Source of the DNA: Macrothele yani
Lineage: Eukaryota > Arthropoda > Arachnida > Araneae > Macrothelidae
NCBI GenBank assembly: GCA_039090855.1
Contig: CM076995.1
Span: 121,036,270-121,100,269 of the forward strand
DNA: 64,000 nucleotides
Reading direction: 5' to 3'
The notes under the pieces are model-generated. The model did not search any database and was not told where the DNA came from. It worked only from the letters and a program-made list of their open reading frames with translations. Shown piece by piece: positions 10,785-21,606 of the stretch (positions are counted from its first letter, which is position 1; each line of letters opens with the position of its first letter). The position numbers and the translations under genes were made by a program.

Positions 10785-11023
10785 GGCAGCCTCGGTTAGC
10801 GAGTGGTCAGAGGCGTGGGTTTCTGACTAGTCATCGAATGGGCCCAGATTCGAGTGCCGGATGAGACGTGGTTGGCGTGTCCGTTTTATAGAGTTAGCTG
10901 TCTCCTTTCCCTGGAATCAGTGGCCCGAAAATGAGGACGGACGATGTGCTTATAGCCATTGTGGTTGCTCATGGTGGTCTCTAAACCTCTTAATAACAAC
11001 AACAACAAAAAAAAAAAAAGAAA
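10785..11023 (+). mobile_element. SINE family A copy
   Basis: Head GGCAGCCTCGGTTAGCGAGT, a B-box-like AGATTCGAGTGCC, body CTTTCCCTGGAATCAGTGGC and a 3' end TTGCTCATGGTGGTCTCTAA followed by AAC triplets and a 13-base A run. The B box has decayed. No clear target duplication was found. Confidence 0.7.
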
Positions 11024-12584
11024 CATTGGAAGGAATAACTTTGCTCCAACGTAAAGGAAAAAAAAAAAAACAAAGGTTTTCACCTTTGATACAAAATCAA
11101 GCATGTACATGTTTTAGAAAAATTAACAAAAGGACTAGATATCTTTTTACTTCTGTAAATAAATTTAATTGAACCTCCTGTTAAAGAATATTTTACCGGC
11201 AGTCGCTGATTTCACCAATTCGAGCAAAAATATGTCTTCGAGAACATCAAACACAAAGTTACAGATGTGTTATTGACACTTCTTTCTTTTTTTTTCGAAG
11301 ATTCAAAGAATTTCGGAAAATTGTTGAAGAAGAATCGAACACGCACGCACGCACGCACATATTATTTAAGCAGTTTCACCTCCGATAAGGCTGAGGTGCT
11401 TTGGAAGAGGTTGTTAGACAAAGTTTGCATTTCTAAAAGTTGTTGACGTTTCTGGTTTCAAAGTCGAGAAGGACCTGATTATTATTACTTTTAATGCAAA
11501 TTATGAACTCTTGTGCGAGGTAGTATATCATTTAGAAAATTCTGACACCTTTCAAGGGATAACAAAGTTTAAGTCACCTTGTTATAGATTCAACATGAAG
11601 GGATGCATAATTTGTACCTCAACACAGGGGCATAGCAATTCAAAAATTATGGGGAAGGGGGAGGGGTCAAGTAGTTTCATACCAAATACTGAAAATAATT
11701 GCTAATCTATAGGATAATCAATTAATAATTAATCAATTAATATTATCAATTAATATTAATTATCAATAATTCACTACTTAAAATAATTATATAAATTCAT
11801 TAATAAATTAGCAATTTTATTGATAATTAAAACACTGATTTACAAAATTTGGATACAAAGCCTTATGTAATGTGAATAACTATATATATATTAAATGTGG
11901 TTAATGTAAAATAGAGTACTTCTCTCAATATTCAGTTTTTCGGAGCTATTCATAAAAGCATAATTTTAAAATTAGTTATTTTATGAAATAAATAATAGTG
12001 CAGGATATTGAAACTGTAAAATTTTGCTAGTACTTTAATAAAAGTGTACGTACATATCTTAGCATCATTGTACAAAGTAACGGCGCTTCACCGCCATTGC
12101 CTTCAAAATGTGGATCCTTTATTTACTTCTACTTCTCGATGAATGTTCAGCAAAGCAAGTCCGGAAAGTCGAGAATTAGACATTGTGTTTCAAAAATACA
12201 TTTTCTGGCGCCTGAGAGTAGAAAATGTACTTTCCGGAGTGGCTGTTGAGACAGGAAGCGTTGATTTTTTTGATACTAGGGTAAAAAAAAAAAAGAAAAA
12301 AAAAAGCGGCTTCACACATTACTTGATAAGAATTTTATCGCAGTGGTCTTTCCTCTTGTCTTATTGTTAATAATGGCATTGTCGGAACAAGAACAACTTC
12401 CGAAGAAGAAAAAAATCCGAGCAACTGCGGAAACGATTTTGATAGGGGGCGCTGTCATCCTGTGTGAAGAGAGAAGAAAGATAAGTGCAAAGTGAACTGA
12501 AGATGGAACATCAATTGTAAACAACGTCGGTGTTTTTATATACGAATATATCTAGTGTGTGTGGTCATGTTGGTGGGTTAAATA
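11024..12584. other. AT-rich non-coding stretch
   Basis: I find no recognisable gene here. It includes short A/T homopolymers, an (ACGC)4 run near 11340, and at 11700-11830 a dense palindromic run of AATTAATTATTAATTGAT-like units that would extrude or bind AT-hook proteins easily. A small plus-strand frame near 12143-12370 has no recognisable motif. Confidence 0.5.
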
Positions 12585-12609
12585 TACACGGTGTCAACAA
12601 AGTCTCTTT

Positions 12610-12958
12610 TTTTATTTTTATTTTACGTTTAACGACCACCATGAGCAACTTATAACGAAGTAAATTTCTCCGTCATTTTTGGTCCACGCCGGGAATCGAA
12701 CCCGAGTCCACTTATTCCGGAACAAGTGACTGCTATCTGCCTTTATGCCGTGTGCGTCCTGCTGGTAGGTACGTCACAAACTCAATGGGCTATAAGCAGT
12801 CGCCCGTCCCTAATTTAGGGCCACTAGCTCCAGAGAAGGGAGAGAGCCAGTGCCGTGAGACAGACACAACATCCATGCCCGACCGGGATTCGAACCTGGA
12901 CCTCTTTCGGACGAATGATCTGAAGCCATCGATTAGACCACTGAGCCACATGGGCGTC
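12610..12958 (-). mobile_element. SINE family A, dimeric/chimeric copy with 13-bp TSD
   Basis: It is flanked by ACAAAGTCTCTTT at 12597-12609 and 12959-12971. On the minus strand the head TGTGGCTCAGTGGTCTAATC is followed by a B box GGTTCGAATCCC and the usual body to CCCATTGAGTT. There follows a second tRNA-like module (AAAGGCAGATAGCAGTC with B box GGTTCGATTCCC), and only then the standard tail (GTTGCTCATGGTGGTCGTTA) and A-rich end. The second head lies inside the one target duplication, so the chimera was mobilised as a unit. Confidence 0.85.
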
Positions 12959-13132
12959 ACAAAGTCTCTTTCCAAATTTGCACATTTATTACGGATACAC
13001 TGCATGAGATAAACAAATGTGGTTGAGCACATAAGCAAGAGCAAAGACTAAAGTTTTTCTACCTCATTGCAAAAGCTCAATATGCGCACCACTTGTTGCG
13101 CGTATAATATCTAGCCGAAACTCCAGTTCCAA

Positions 13133-14108
13133 CTATGTGCGCTGCAGCATGCCCTCAGTAATGGTCGAAATGGCATCGTTGATTCTCGATTTCAGGTCAT
13201 CGATGTCCTGCACCTTTGTCCGATACACGATATCCTTCATATATCTCCATATAAAAAATTCCATTGGTGTAACGTCGGGGGAACGGGGTGGCCATGGAAT
13301 TGGACCATCCCGTCCAATCCACTTCCCAGGGAATGTTGTGTTTAAAAGCCCCGAACGTGCAGTCCCCAATGTGGTGGCTCACCGTCCTGTTGAGATATCA
13401 CGCTTGGTTGAAGGTCCTCCAAATGTGGCGCAACATACTCACGCAAAATATCCAGGTAAACATCTGCCGTCACTGTTTTCTCACAGAAGAAAAATGGTCC
13501 AAGGACTTGGTTATGCATAACACCTCACCACACGTTCACTTTAGGACTGTCTCTCGCAAGTTCCATAAACGCATGAGGATTTTCAGACCCCCAAATTCTG
13601 ACATTGTGTCTGTTTAACTGCCCAGATACATGAAAAGTTGCCTCATCCGTAAAACAAACATGTGTGAGAAACTCGGGATCTGCACTCAGTATATCCAGCA
13701 TCGTTACTGCGAATTCTTTTCGTCATGGTCTATCGTTCGTCTCAAGTGCTTGTAACAGTTGCACTTTGTATGCATATAAGCGTAGATGTCTATGTAGCAC
13801 CATGTGTACCGTGGACCGAGGCATTTGTAGTTCTCGGGCAGCGGAACGAATGGACTTCTTCGGGCTTCGAGAAAGTGAATCACGAACACGTTCGATGTCT
13901 TCATTCGATGTTCGTGGGAGGCCACTACGATCTTGATCCAACACGGACCCAGTCTCCATGAATTTCTGGTGCCATTGGTTGATACTAGGACCAGATGGCG
14001 TATTTTCCCATACTTAGTCCGGAAATGTCGTTGCGTTTGTGTATAATATTTTGTTTCGATCAACCAAGCGACGCACTGCGCTCTCTCTTGTGGGGACCAC
14101 ATTTTCAT
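13133..14108 (-). pseudogene. Tc1/mariner-superfamily transposase relic
   Basis: From 14108: a mariner/IS630-like N-terminus (MWSPQERAQCVAWLIETKY...QRHFRTKYG). Then DIERVRDSLSRSPKKSIRSA with RSTVHMVLHRHLRLYAYKVQ (second helix-turn-helix) in another frame near 13740-13940. Then a catalytic end with DGPIPWPPRSPDVTPMEFF, where SPDVTP carries the third acidic position, and IWRYMKDIVYRTKV near 13160-13320. Frames shift at least twice. The DDE spacing cannot be measured reliably, so I do not assign a subfamily. The neighbour at 15807-18778 has a related N-terminal domain. Confidence 0.75.
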
Positions 14109-14871
14109 GGAGCAGCACCTGCTTCGTCAGTGAGGTACCCATTACAAAAACCGATAATGTCAATTAAAAATTTCATATTTACAGTATATTTCACAACAAA
14201 TACCATGAACTTACATAGTACAGGGTGTCCGTAATAAATGTGCAAAGCTGTAACAAGACTTTGTGGACACCCTGTATGTTAGATGTTCTTATTGTGTGTT
14301 GAGTGAATCATTGTGTAGACTTCGGAATTACAAGAAGGATTATAGTTGCTGTTTGAAGAATCTCCAGCGGCGGCATCGAAGGTGCTGCTGTCAGCTGGTT
14401 CCAGCATCCTCAACCCCCGGGATATACACGAGTCGACGTTCATAATTAAGTGGCAGGTAAGAAGTCTTTTTTCTTCAACCCTGTGCGGGCCTGATTTTGA
14501 ATGAACGACGACATAACAGGCATCTTCCAGCAGTGTGAGCGACAGCGAGTAAACCCTGCGGGTGTGTTGCTTGCACGCGGAAGAATGAGCCAATAATACG
14601 AATTCAAAGGGATTCGAAAAAATCCGCGACGTCGTTGGAAAAAAACATGATTTGAGTCAGTTTTTTTATCGGTTTTTCAGATTCAACTCGACATTTTTAA
14701 TGAACAAGTTTTAAAATTCGGCTTTTAAAAGAGAAAAAGAACTCATGTAATTCGGCGTTCAAGAGAAAAATGTGCCTTGATATCCAATGGGAAGATATCA
14801 AGGCTCCCTTTCTTACGCCAATACCTCAACATCACAGTATTTTAACAAGCTACTTTTGTAGAGATCTGGGG

Positions 14872-14960
14872 GCAGTGGCGGCTCGTTCTGTGAGGCTGTA
14901 GCTCTCTTCTACAGTTATTTTTGCTGTTCGCCATACCATACTAAAGTCTTTTGAACTGAG
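14872..14960. repeat. Possible solo hAT terminus
   Basis: CAGTGGCGGCTCGTTCTG at about 14875 matches the left end of the hAT at 44740. I found no inverted partner or target duplication, so it may be a remnant or chance. Confidence 0.35.
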
Positions 14961-15979
14961 GTTGCTGGCAGGCGCGGACTGGGCCGCCGAGATACCCTGG
15001 AGAATTCCCGGTAGGCTGCAATATTCTGGGCCAGTAGGCCTTATGTTAACTCAAGAAAAAAAAGCTTTATATACTTCTACTTAAATATTCTTTTAGAAAA
15101 AAACAAGTTAAGTTCGTTTACCACTTAACTGCTTCAGGAGAAAAGAAAAAAAAAAAAAGCTTCGTAGCAAATGTTCTGTTGAGCCAACCCTATTTTTAAT
15201 ACACCCCTTCCCCTTTCTGAACTTTCAAATTTAAGTCCCGTCCCTTTGGGCTGACATCCTGAACCTCAGTCCGCTTTTGCCAATTGCAGTTGTACTGTAT
15301 AATATCAATACAACTAATCAAATAATATGCTATCAATAGTACGGGATAGAAACTTGTAATTCATTATGTACGGTAATGCATTAAGTTCACGTATGGTAAA
15401 AATTTTGGGATTGCTTTTGAGTTATATGTACATGAATTTTTTTGTTTTTTTTTTTTTTTTACGAGATCTGCATCTTGTTTACTTGTTTACTACTTTTTGC
15501 ATCTTACAATTACACGAATTCTTGACCTGCGGTTCTGGAAATCCTCTTTCAGTTACAGCAAAAATACTTTTTTCATTTGAGAGTAATTAAATAAAAATAA
15601 ATTTTACCTCACTTTATAAATTTAAACCCAAAATTTTGCAATTATCGACATTTTCAGTTTTTTTCAGAGATTTTTTCGTAATTATTTTATTAATGATAGG
15701 TAAGTCTTGAAAAAGAAATTAATTTTTGGAGCATTCGGATTTCCATTCTCATTAAAAGGGAAGAAACTATTGCATATTCTGAATTCAGTTACCGTACTAA
15801 AATGTACAGAGTGTCCATAAATGAAGATACAGCTTCAGTATGCTATTGAAAAAAATTGACAATAAATAACAACTTACTTTTAAAGTCAAAACACATGGTA
15901 ACTGCGAAAGTTTTTTTAAAAATATCAGTAGTCTCCACGTCTGCTCCGTTGGTTGCTCGCAGGATGTCTAAACGATAGT

Positions 15980-17228
15980 CAGGGGCGGATTGGCCCACCG
16001 GGAAGCCGGGACATTTCCCGGTGGGCCACTCAAGAAATGGTCCGCTTCTCGTATATTTTTTGTTTGAATTATTTTGTTTGTTTGTCTGGGGGTTTAACGA
16101 CCACCCTGAAAAACTCGATGGGATATAAGCAGTCTACCGTCCCTAATTTAGGGCCACTGGTTCTAGGGAAGGGAAAGAGCCAGTGCTGTAAACAAAAAAC
16201 AAGTACAGCGTCCATGCATCACCGGGATTCGAACCCGGATCTCCGGATTTTTTGGAACGAACAAATAATTTTTTGATACCTATATGAATAGCAATCGTTA
16301 ACCTCATTTGAGCTTTATTTCTGCCGAACAGTTGCTTCCGAAAAAAAGAAAAGTTTCAAACGTTTCTTTCCATCCGTACTGTATGTTGGGATCTTGCTCT
16401 TAGTGTCAAAATTCTCTGTAACTATAAGAGAAAAGTGCCACCGGACCACGCCCTCCATTGTAAATTAATTACGCTAAAGCTAACTGTAATTAGACGTAAG
16501 TCATTGCACTTGGAGACCAGGGTTACAGGTATGCTATACCCTCCTTTTGTAATCTTGGAGACACTAGTACCAATTGTAATGGCGGATCATCCCAATCCCT
16601 TTTTCCACAGACTGACACAGAGCCGAGAGAGTGATTCTCCCGCAGAAGTATTTTGAAATCTGTGTCCCACCCACATTTATCTTAAAAGAAACAACACTTT
16701 ACCAATAGAGGCTCATGGGTCAGAATTCTGTTTCGTGGATTAAAAGTTATGGGTAGACTTAAAAAAAGGCGTCTCCTCAAGGTGTAGATGCCAATACCAT
16801 TGCGCAGTTGGGCGATCAGTGACAAAATAAAATTAAAATTATTTGCCTAGGAAAATTGCTATTTTGCACATTTAAACTTTCAGAATGATCTTCATGGTGA
16901 GTTAGTTGGAAATGGGGTTTGCAAAAGTCTCCTGTTCTTTTTTTTTTTTTTTTTTTTTTTTAGGTCAAAACCAACTTTTTAAAAAGAAAATAATCTGATT
17001 TGCTGCTACATTAAATCATAAGCGAATATTTAAAGCTCTTTCATCATTAAATTGTTAACAAGTGAATTAGTTTTACATTACCTATTTCAACAGTTTTCTA
17101 TCATCCGGTATCTAAGGAATTTTTTTGTTCATGAGGAAATTTATGAGGTGCCTTTTTTTTTTTTTTTTTTTTAGTGGACCGCAAGGCTAAATTTTTCTGC
17201 CTGGTTTAGTTGACCAAATTCGCCCCTG
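15980..17228. mobile_element. Non-autonomous hAT nested in the mariner-like element
   Basis: It begins CAGGGGCGGATTGGCC and ends, inversely, CAGGGGCGAATTTGGTC. Flanking octamers ACGATAGT (15972-15979) and GCGATAGT (17229-17236) differ at one position. Its right end (AGTGGACCGCAAGGCTAAAT) recurs near 43190-43234. It carries no transposase that I can read. A family A SINE lies inside (16080-16255). The T26 run at 16937 and T21 run at 17152 are notable. Confidence 0.8.
16080..16255 (-). mobile_element. SINE family A, 5'-truncated copy
   Basis: On the minus strand the B box (GGGTTCGAATCCCGG) near 16230 is followed by CTGGCTCTTTCCCTTCCCTA and GGGACGGTAGACTGCTTATA. The 3' end (GGTGGTCGTTAAACCCCC) lies near 16090. 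The A box portion is missing. Confidence 0.75.
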
Positions 17229-17236
17229 GCGATAGT

Positions 17237-17530
17237 CCATTTCCACCCACGTTCGTTGCAGAATGTCAGGTGTAACAAGGAGAAAGGCTGCATGCAGTAA
17301 TGCGTTCTTTGAGCTCAGTGGTAGATGTAACTTTCTTCTTGTACACAATATCGTTAATAAAGCCCACAGTGCTCGCGGTATTTCGAGTTCACGACTGGCG
17401 ACACGGCTGGACTTCTTCGGGCTCCTTAGATAAGCCTTACGCACGTCTTCCCCCTTTTCGTCCGAAATAGAAGGTATCCAAGTGCCTTTCAAGACACTTC
17501 CTGTTGCTTTGAATTTATTTACGCATTGTC
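17237..17530 (-). pseudogene. mariner-like transposase fragment
   Basis: The minus strand reads DVRKAYLRSPKKSSRVASRE followed by LEIPR, the second helix-turn-helix region of the same family as 13723-13959. It is followed, in a shifted frame, by a segment ending TPDILQRTWVEMDY. The chain is cut at 17228 by the nested hAT, and its continuation lies at about 15900-15979. The catalytic centre is not visible. Confidence 0.6.
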
Positions 17531-17617
17531 CGATGCTCTTTCGTGTCGGCGGCGGTCTCTTGCACTCCGTTCTGAACTTACGATGAGCTGTTGTTTAAGA
17601 TTTTGACACTCTCCCCA

Positions 17618-18568
17618 GTAGCACAGTAATGTCGAATCGACATCGATTTTTGGTTTTATCAGGTCGATATTACATCGAGGAATAGTTTTCGACGTAAAAT
17701 CGATGAGACGGAACGTCAAGAAAAATTATTACATTCAATTTCAGTTTACATGTAGACGGTTTTACGCAGTTTATCCCTTTAGTTCCATTAGGTCAAATAA
17801 TCGATGTTTTTTATGCGATCTGTAACCATCGCACGCATGGGCCTTTGTAACCATTACGCCAAACAAACTTTTTGGATGCTGGGGTGTTGGTCGGCTGTAT
17901 CATTTCTGTTCTAAGACGAGATTCTTACCTGTCGTCTTTTTCGTCGGTAAGTTAAAAGTTTTTTTTTCTTGCTTTAGTATGTTTAGAAGAAGTTGATTAC
18001 TTTTTTAAGATATATATAATTTGTACGTACGCATATCCCAATTAGGGATAGGCCTAGCGCGATGCTGACAGATCACCAAAATTCTGTGAAATGACAGATC
18101 ACCAAAAATTCTATGAAATTTTTGAGAATTATGTGTTTTTTCGAATGCATCCGAATGTTGAAATAATAATAAAAAAATTATCTGATCTTTTAATCGTAGC
18201 GTCGTAAATTCGTACTACAAATAAGAATGCATTCTACGTTTTATGCCACGATTAAAAGTTCAGAATTTCATGTTTCAACATCTAAATTGTAGAGTAAACG
18301 TAGATTCGACATTACAACACTACTAGAATCGATGACTAAACTGCGTAACATCAATGTAGAATCGACGTCTTCACTACGTAGCAACGATGCATATGTTTCT
18401 CTCGAAAGGTCGAATCTTCGTCTACTGTTGACTTGATATCGACTTAATAGGTTTGAAATTCGACGTCGAAAGGACGTAACAAAAGTGGACATGGATATCT
18501 ATAATCGACGTTTCATATCGACCAAAAATCGATCAAAACTTCGACGTCGAATCGATGTAATGTGCTAC
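17618..18568. mobile_element. TIR element with iterated ATCGAC motifs
   Basis: The ends GTAGCACAGTAATGTCGAAT (17618) and, inversely from 18568, GTAGCACATTACATCGATTC define a 0.95-kb unit. The first 100 bases and last 300 bases are filled with TCGACGT, ATCGAC and CGATTTTTGG-type units in both orientations, and the middle is AT-rich. No protein is readable. I could not define a target duplication, so the superfamily is open. Confidence 0.6.
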
Positions 18569-19120
18569 CGAGGCTGCTTTCTCCATTGAGGAAGGCATGT
18601 CCGTTGTATTCCGTGTTTGACGAGATTTTTTCATTATGTGAGACACCTGACGCCATCTATCATCTGACTTAACAAACTTTAACATTTGTCACGTCTCTTG
18701 ACGTTTAAAGTAAGTTTTTCACTATCGTATTTTTTTAATAGCATGCTGAAGTTGTATACTTCATTTATAGACACCCTGTATAAGAATGGAAAAAAGTCTT
18801 TGACAATCTTTCTCGAAGAATTTACCTTATTTATTACTTCTAAGCAACGGAAGATATTTTGTTTTTACATTAACTTTTACTAGGGATCTTCGGTCCAGAA
18901 AAATGGGTAAAATGTTTTTAATTATTGCCTCAATACAAAAACTGCAATGATTCGTAAACTTGTGTTAAAAAGGATTTTTAAAAAGTAAACTGTGAAGATG
19001 AGATACAGGTTTTGTCTTTTTTAAGAATGGGGGGGGCTTGATCATTTCCCCCATAAATGGGCCGCTCAGAATGAGCTTTCAGGACCGTTTATGGGTCACC
19101 AGTCTGCCACTGGTTGCTGG

Positions 19121-20014
19121 TTTCCATGTGTAACGTGTAATTCATTCCAGTCTCTTACGTTCACTAACGGTGCCTCCCCAAATGCTGTATTGATTTTACG
19201 AGCTGCTTTCGAGCAGGGTGTCTAAGTTTAAGCTCATACAAGAAAATGTCACAAATTTGATTCTGACCCATCGACTTCTTCACTGTAGCACAATCACATT
19301 GGAGATGATGCCACTGACAAATGACTGTTGTTTTACAGGGACAACTTTAAAGTTTTAAATTTACATATCACAGTTAAGTCACATCGCGCGATGTGTTAAT
19401 CCCAAGGAGATTAGAATAATACTTCTGGAGACGCCCTGGTCTCTTAACAGTGAAGCCGCAAGTTGTGGAATTTCACGTTGTTTACATGTTTGATACCTAT
19501 GTAATTTCAACTGTGTATATTTTTGAATTGCGTGGTTTTGGGTTGCAGAAATCGTGTTAATATAAAACCGGAATGAACTATACTTCATACACGAGTGAAG
19601 TTTTCAATTTGACGTTATTTTTTGTTTAGAATTCGCATTAATGTTCGTGTATCTCAATTTAAAATAAAAATTGGAAGGAGCCTCAAAATAATTAAGAATT
19701 TTATAAATACAGCATTTTCTCACACATTGGCAGCAAGTTACGATGCGAAATTGGAAATATTGGCAATGAAGCAAGGCAATTCGGCCAACACAAAATGCAT
19801 TGCATTAGCCGGCCTTAGCTTTGAAAACCAACAGCTTTCCCACACTTTGACGGCCGTCGCTCGCGGCTATAGGCTTCACACAAAGTGGTACTGCATCATT
19901 AACAAGGGTATCTTCAGATATCGTATTCTAACCTCCTTGGTCAATTCCTAAATTTCCTGCCAACTGCAGGAGTCTGAAAAATCCAGCATTTTATCTGCAA
20001 CCATAGGTTAAAAA
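19121..20014. other. Non-coding stretch
   Basis: No gene recognised. CAGGGTGTCTAAG at about 19215 and its inverse-like GGAGACGCCCTG near 19428-19439 could bound a small MITE of about 225 bp, but there is no clear TA duplication. The plus-strand frame at 19622-19951 shows no family motif. Confidence 0.4.
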
Positions 20015-20893
20015 TATTGGGTTAGTGCGAATGAAATGTCCGGCAAAGGACCAGCACACGTGGACGGCGAGAACAGAAAAGTAAGACAACTTACCTTGAC
20101 AAAAGAATCCACCTCGGCATCAACACATCGTTGCCATCAATCTGGTAAGGCTATGGTCCAGGAACGTAAAACGTCTTGTGGCTGGGACCCGAAGAAGTCA
20201 TCGACTGCACTTGGAACCTCGTTGTCTGTCGTGAACTGTTTCCCGAACAGGAAGTGATCCAGGCGACGAAACAGACGATAGTCTGTCAGAGACAAGTCCG
20301 GAGAATAGGCAGGATGAGACAATGCTTCATAGCCTGCAAGGCACTTAGTATCAGCATCGTTCGTTGTGTGACATAAAGGCAGGCATTGTCCTGGAGCAGA
20401 AGAACACCATGTCTGTTGACCAAAGTCGGTTGTTTCTGCAGAAATTTCCTGTGCATCTGGTGTAATTCAGCACAATAACGTTCTGCAGTGATGGTTTGGC
20501 TTCTTGATAAGAAACACCAATGAATTATCCCCGCTGTGAGCCACCAAACAAGGAGCACCATCTTTTTGGTGTGTAGGGTGGCTTAGGATGCCGTCCAGCA
20601 GGCTGTGCCTTGCACCACTGTGCAGATCGTATCCGATATCATAAAGGACTCACTTTTCGTCGCAGGTGACGATTCGATGCAGCAGGGGTTCCTGTTTATT
20701 CCTAGCAAGAAGCGACGTGCAGACTTGCAAACTCCTAGTCTTGTTGGCAGTTGTCAACTCATGCGGCAGCCACATGTCCAGTTTTTTTATCTTACCCAGC
20801 GCAGCCAGACGCCAATCAACTGTCGTGTGGTGGACACCTACCTCTGCCGCTATCTCATGGCACGTTTTTTGGGGAGTCCACTTCAACCACACG

Positions 20894-21404
20894 CAGGGCC
20901 GGATTAAGACCTTAGTGGGCCCCAAGGCTAAGACATCTGAGTGGGTCCCCAAAGAACTTATGACGGGAAATAATTATGAAGTCCGTTAAACCACGAGACT
21001 CTAACTACTAAATTATCTGTCGAGTTTTCATAAGTCACTGTATTTTTCATTGTTCTCACAAGAACACGAGTTAAAAGGTTAAGTTACCTAAATTTTGTCT
21101 CGGATTTCCTAATGATTTAGCATTTTATACTTTTTTAGTGCATCGTTTTTGTTATGTAATGTGAAGCCACAGATTACTTCGTCCATTAGCGGCTCCAAGT
21201 GCAAACTGGGAGCTGTGGGTTGATGGTAGTGAAAAAGCTGGAACTGTCTTGGCGCTCCGCTGTACACAGAGACATGAGACCTTAACGCTTGGTGAGTCAC
21301 TGCCTTGAAATCTGTTCGTCTTCCAGCCTCTATTTCTGACCAAGTGGAAATCACACGAGACAAAAGTAAAGCTATTTTATAAACCTCTCCCCCCTCCATC
21401 TCTA

Positions 21405-21483
<79 letters not shown>

Positions 21484-21606
21484 TTGCCCTGGGGCTCCAA
21501 AATACTGTTAATAATGTTCGATATATTTTAATTGGTATTTCCTGGGGCCTTGATCATGGTGGGCCCCAAGGCTATAGCCCCCATAGACCCCCTGAATCCG
21601 GCCCTG
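20894..21606. mobile_element. Non-autonomous hAT (MITE-like), 713 bp
   Basis: The ends CAGGGCCGGATTAAGACC and, inversely, CAGGGCCGGATTCAGGGG are flanked by exact ACCACACG octamers at 20886-20893 and 21607-21614. The sequence GTGGGCCCCAAGGCTA occurs near both ends. It contains a (TATC)n microsatellite. A minus-strand frame at 21109-21399 has no transposase motif. Removing the unit and one octamer restores the mariner around it. Confidence 0.9.
21405..21483. repeat. (TATC)n microsatellite
   Basis: About 20 uninterrupted TATC units inside the hAT MITE. Confidence 0.95.

Larger units (their letters stand above)
12587..14274 (-). mobile_element. Tc1/mariner-superfamily element with palindromic ends
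   Basis: The left end CACGGTGTCAACAAAGTCT (12587) matches the inverse of the right end, AGACTTTGTGGACACCCTG (ending 14274). TA flanks lie at 12585-12586 and 14275-14276. The right terminus is itself a palindrome: CAGGGTGTCC at 14221 and GGACACCCTG at 14265-14274, 54 bp across. The left terminus is interrupted by a SINE (12610-12958). When that is removed, the left end also reads on to a partial second copy of the motif (GGATACACTG). Confidence 0.85.
15807..18778 (-). mobile_element. mariner-like element nested in a hAT
   Basis: Termini CAGAGTGTCCATAAATGAAG (15807) and, inversely from 18778, CAGGGTGTCTATAAATGAAG. Similarity continues for about 50 bp, and TA lies at 15805-15806 and 18779-18780. 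It contains two further elements, a hAT (15980-17228) and a TIR element (17618-18568), plus fragments of a transposase on the minus strand. The CAGGGTGTC start is shared with the element at 12587-14274, so they are related. Confidence 0.8.
14969..19112. mobile_element. Non-autonomous hAT containing further elements
   Basis: The left terminus is CAGGCGCGGACTGGGCC (14969). The right terminus, ending at 19112, reads inversely CAGTGGCAGACTGG. Both are flanked by the exact 8-bp duplication GTTGCTGG (14961-14968 and 19113-19120), the hallmark of hAT insertion. Once the 15807-18778 insertion is subtracted, about 1.2 kb of AT-rich sequence without a readable transposase remains. Confidence 0.8.

Noticed and set aside
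15281..15290. hAT right end of the 14969 element near 15281
   Set aside because: CAGTCCGCTTTTGCCA looked like an inverted terminus, but the flanking octamer did not match. The exact GTTGCTGG match at 19113 is the better border.
19214..19440. Small Tc1-type MITE
   Set aside because: CAGGGTGTCT-like ends are present, but there is no TA duplication and internal similarity is poor.
21109..21399. Protein gene on the minus strand in the MITE
   Set aside because: There is no motif. It lies in a non-autonomous element and next to a microsatellite.
21405..21483. CRISPR-like or regulatory repeat array
   Set aside because: It is a plain TATC microsatellite without spacers, and the genome is eukaryotic.
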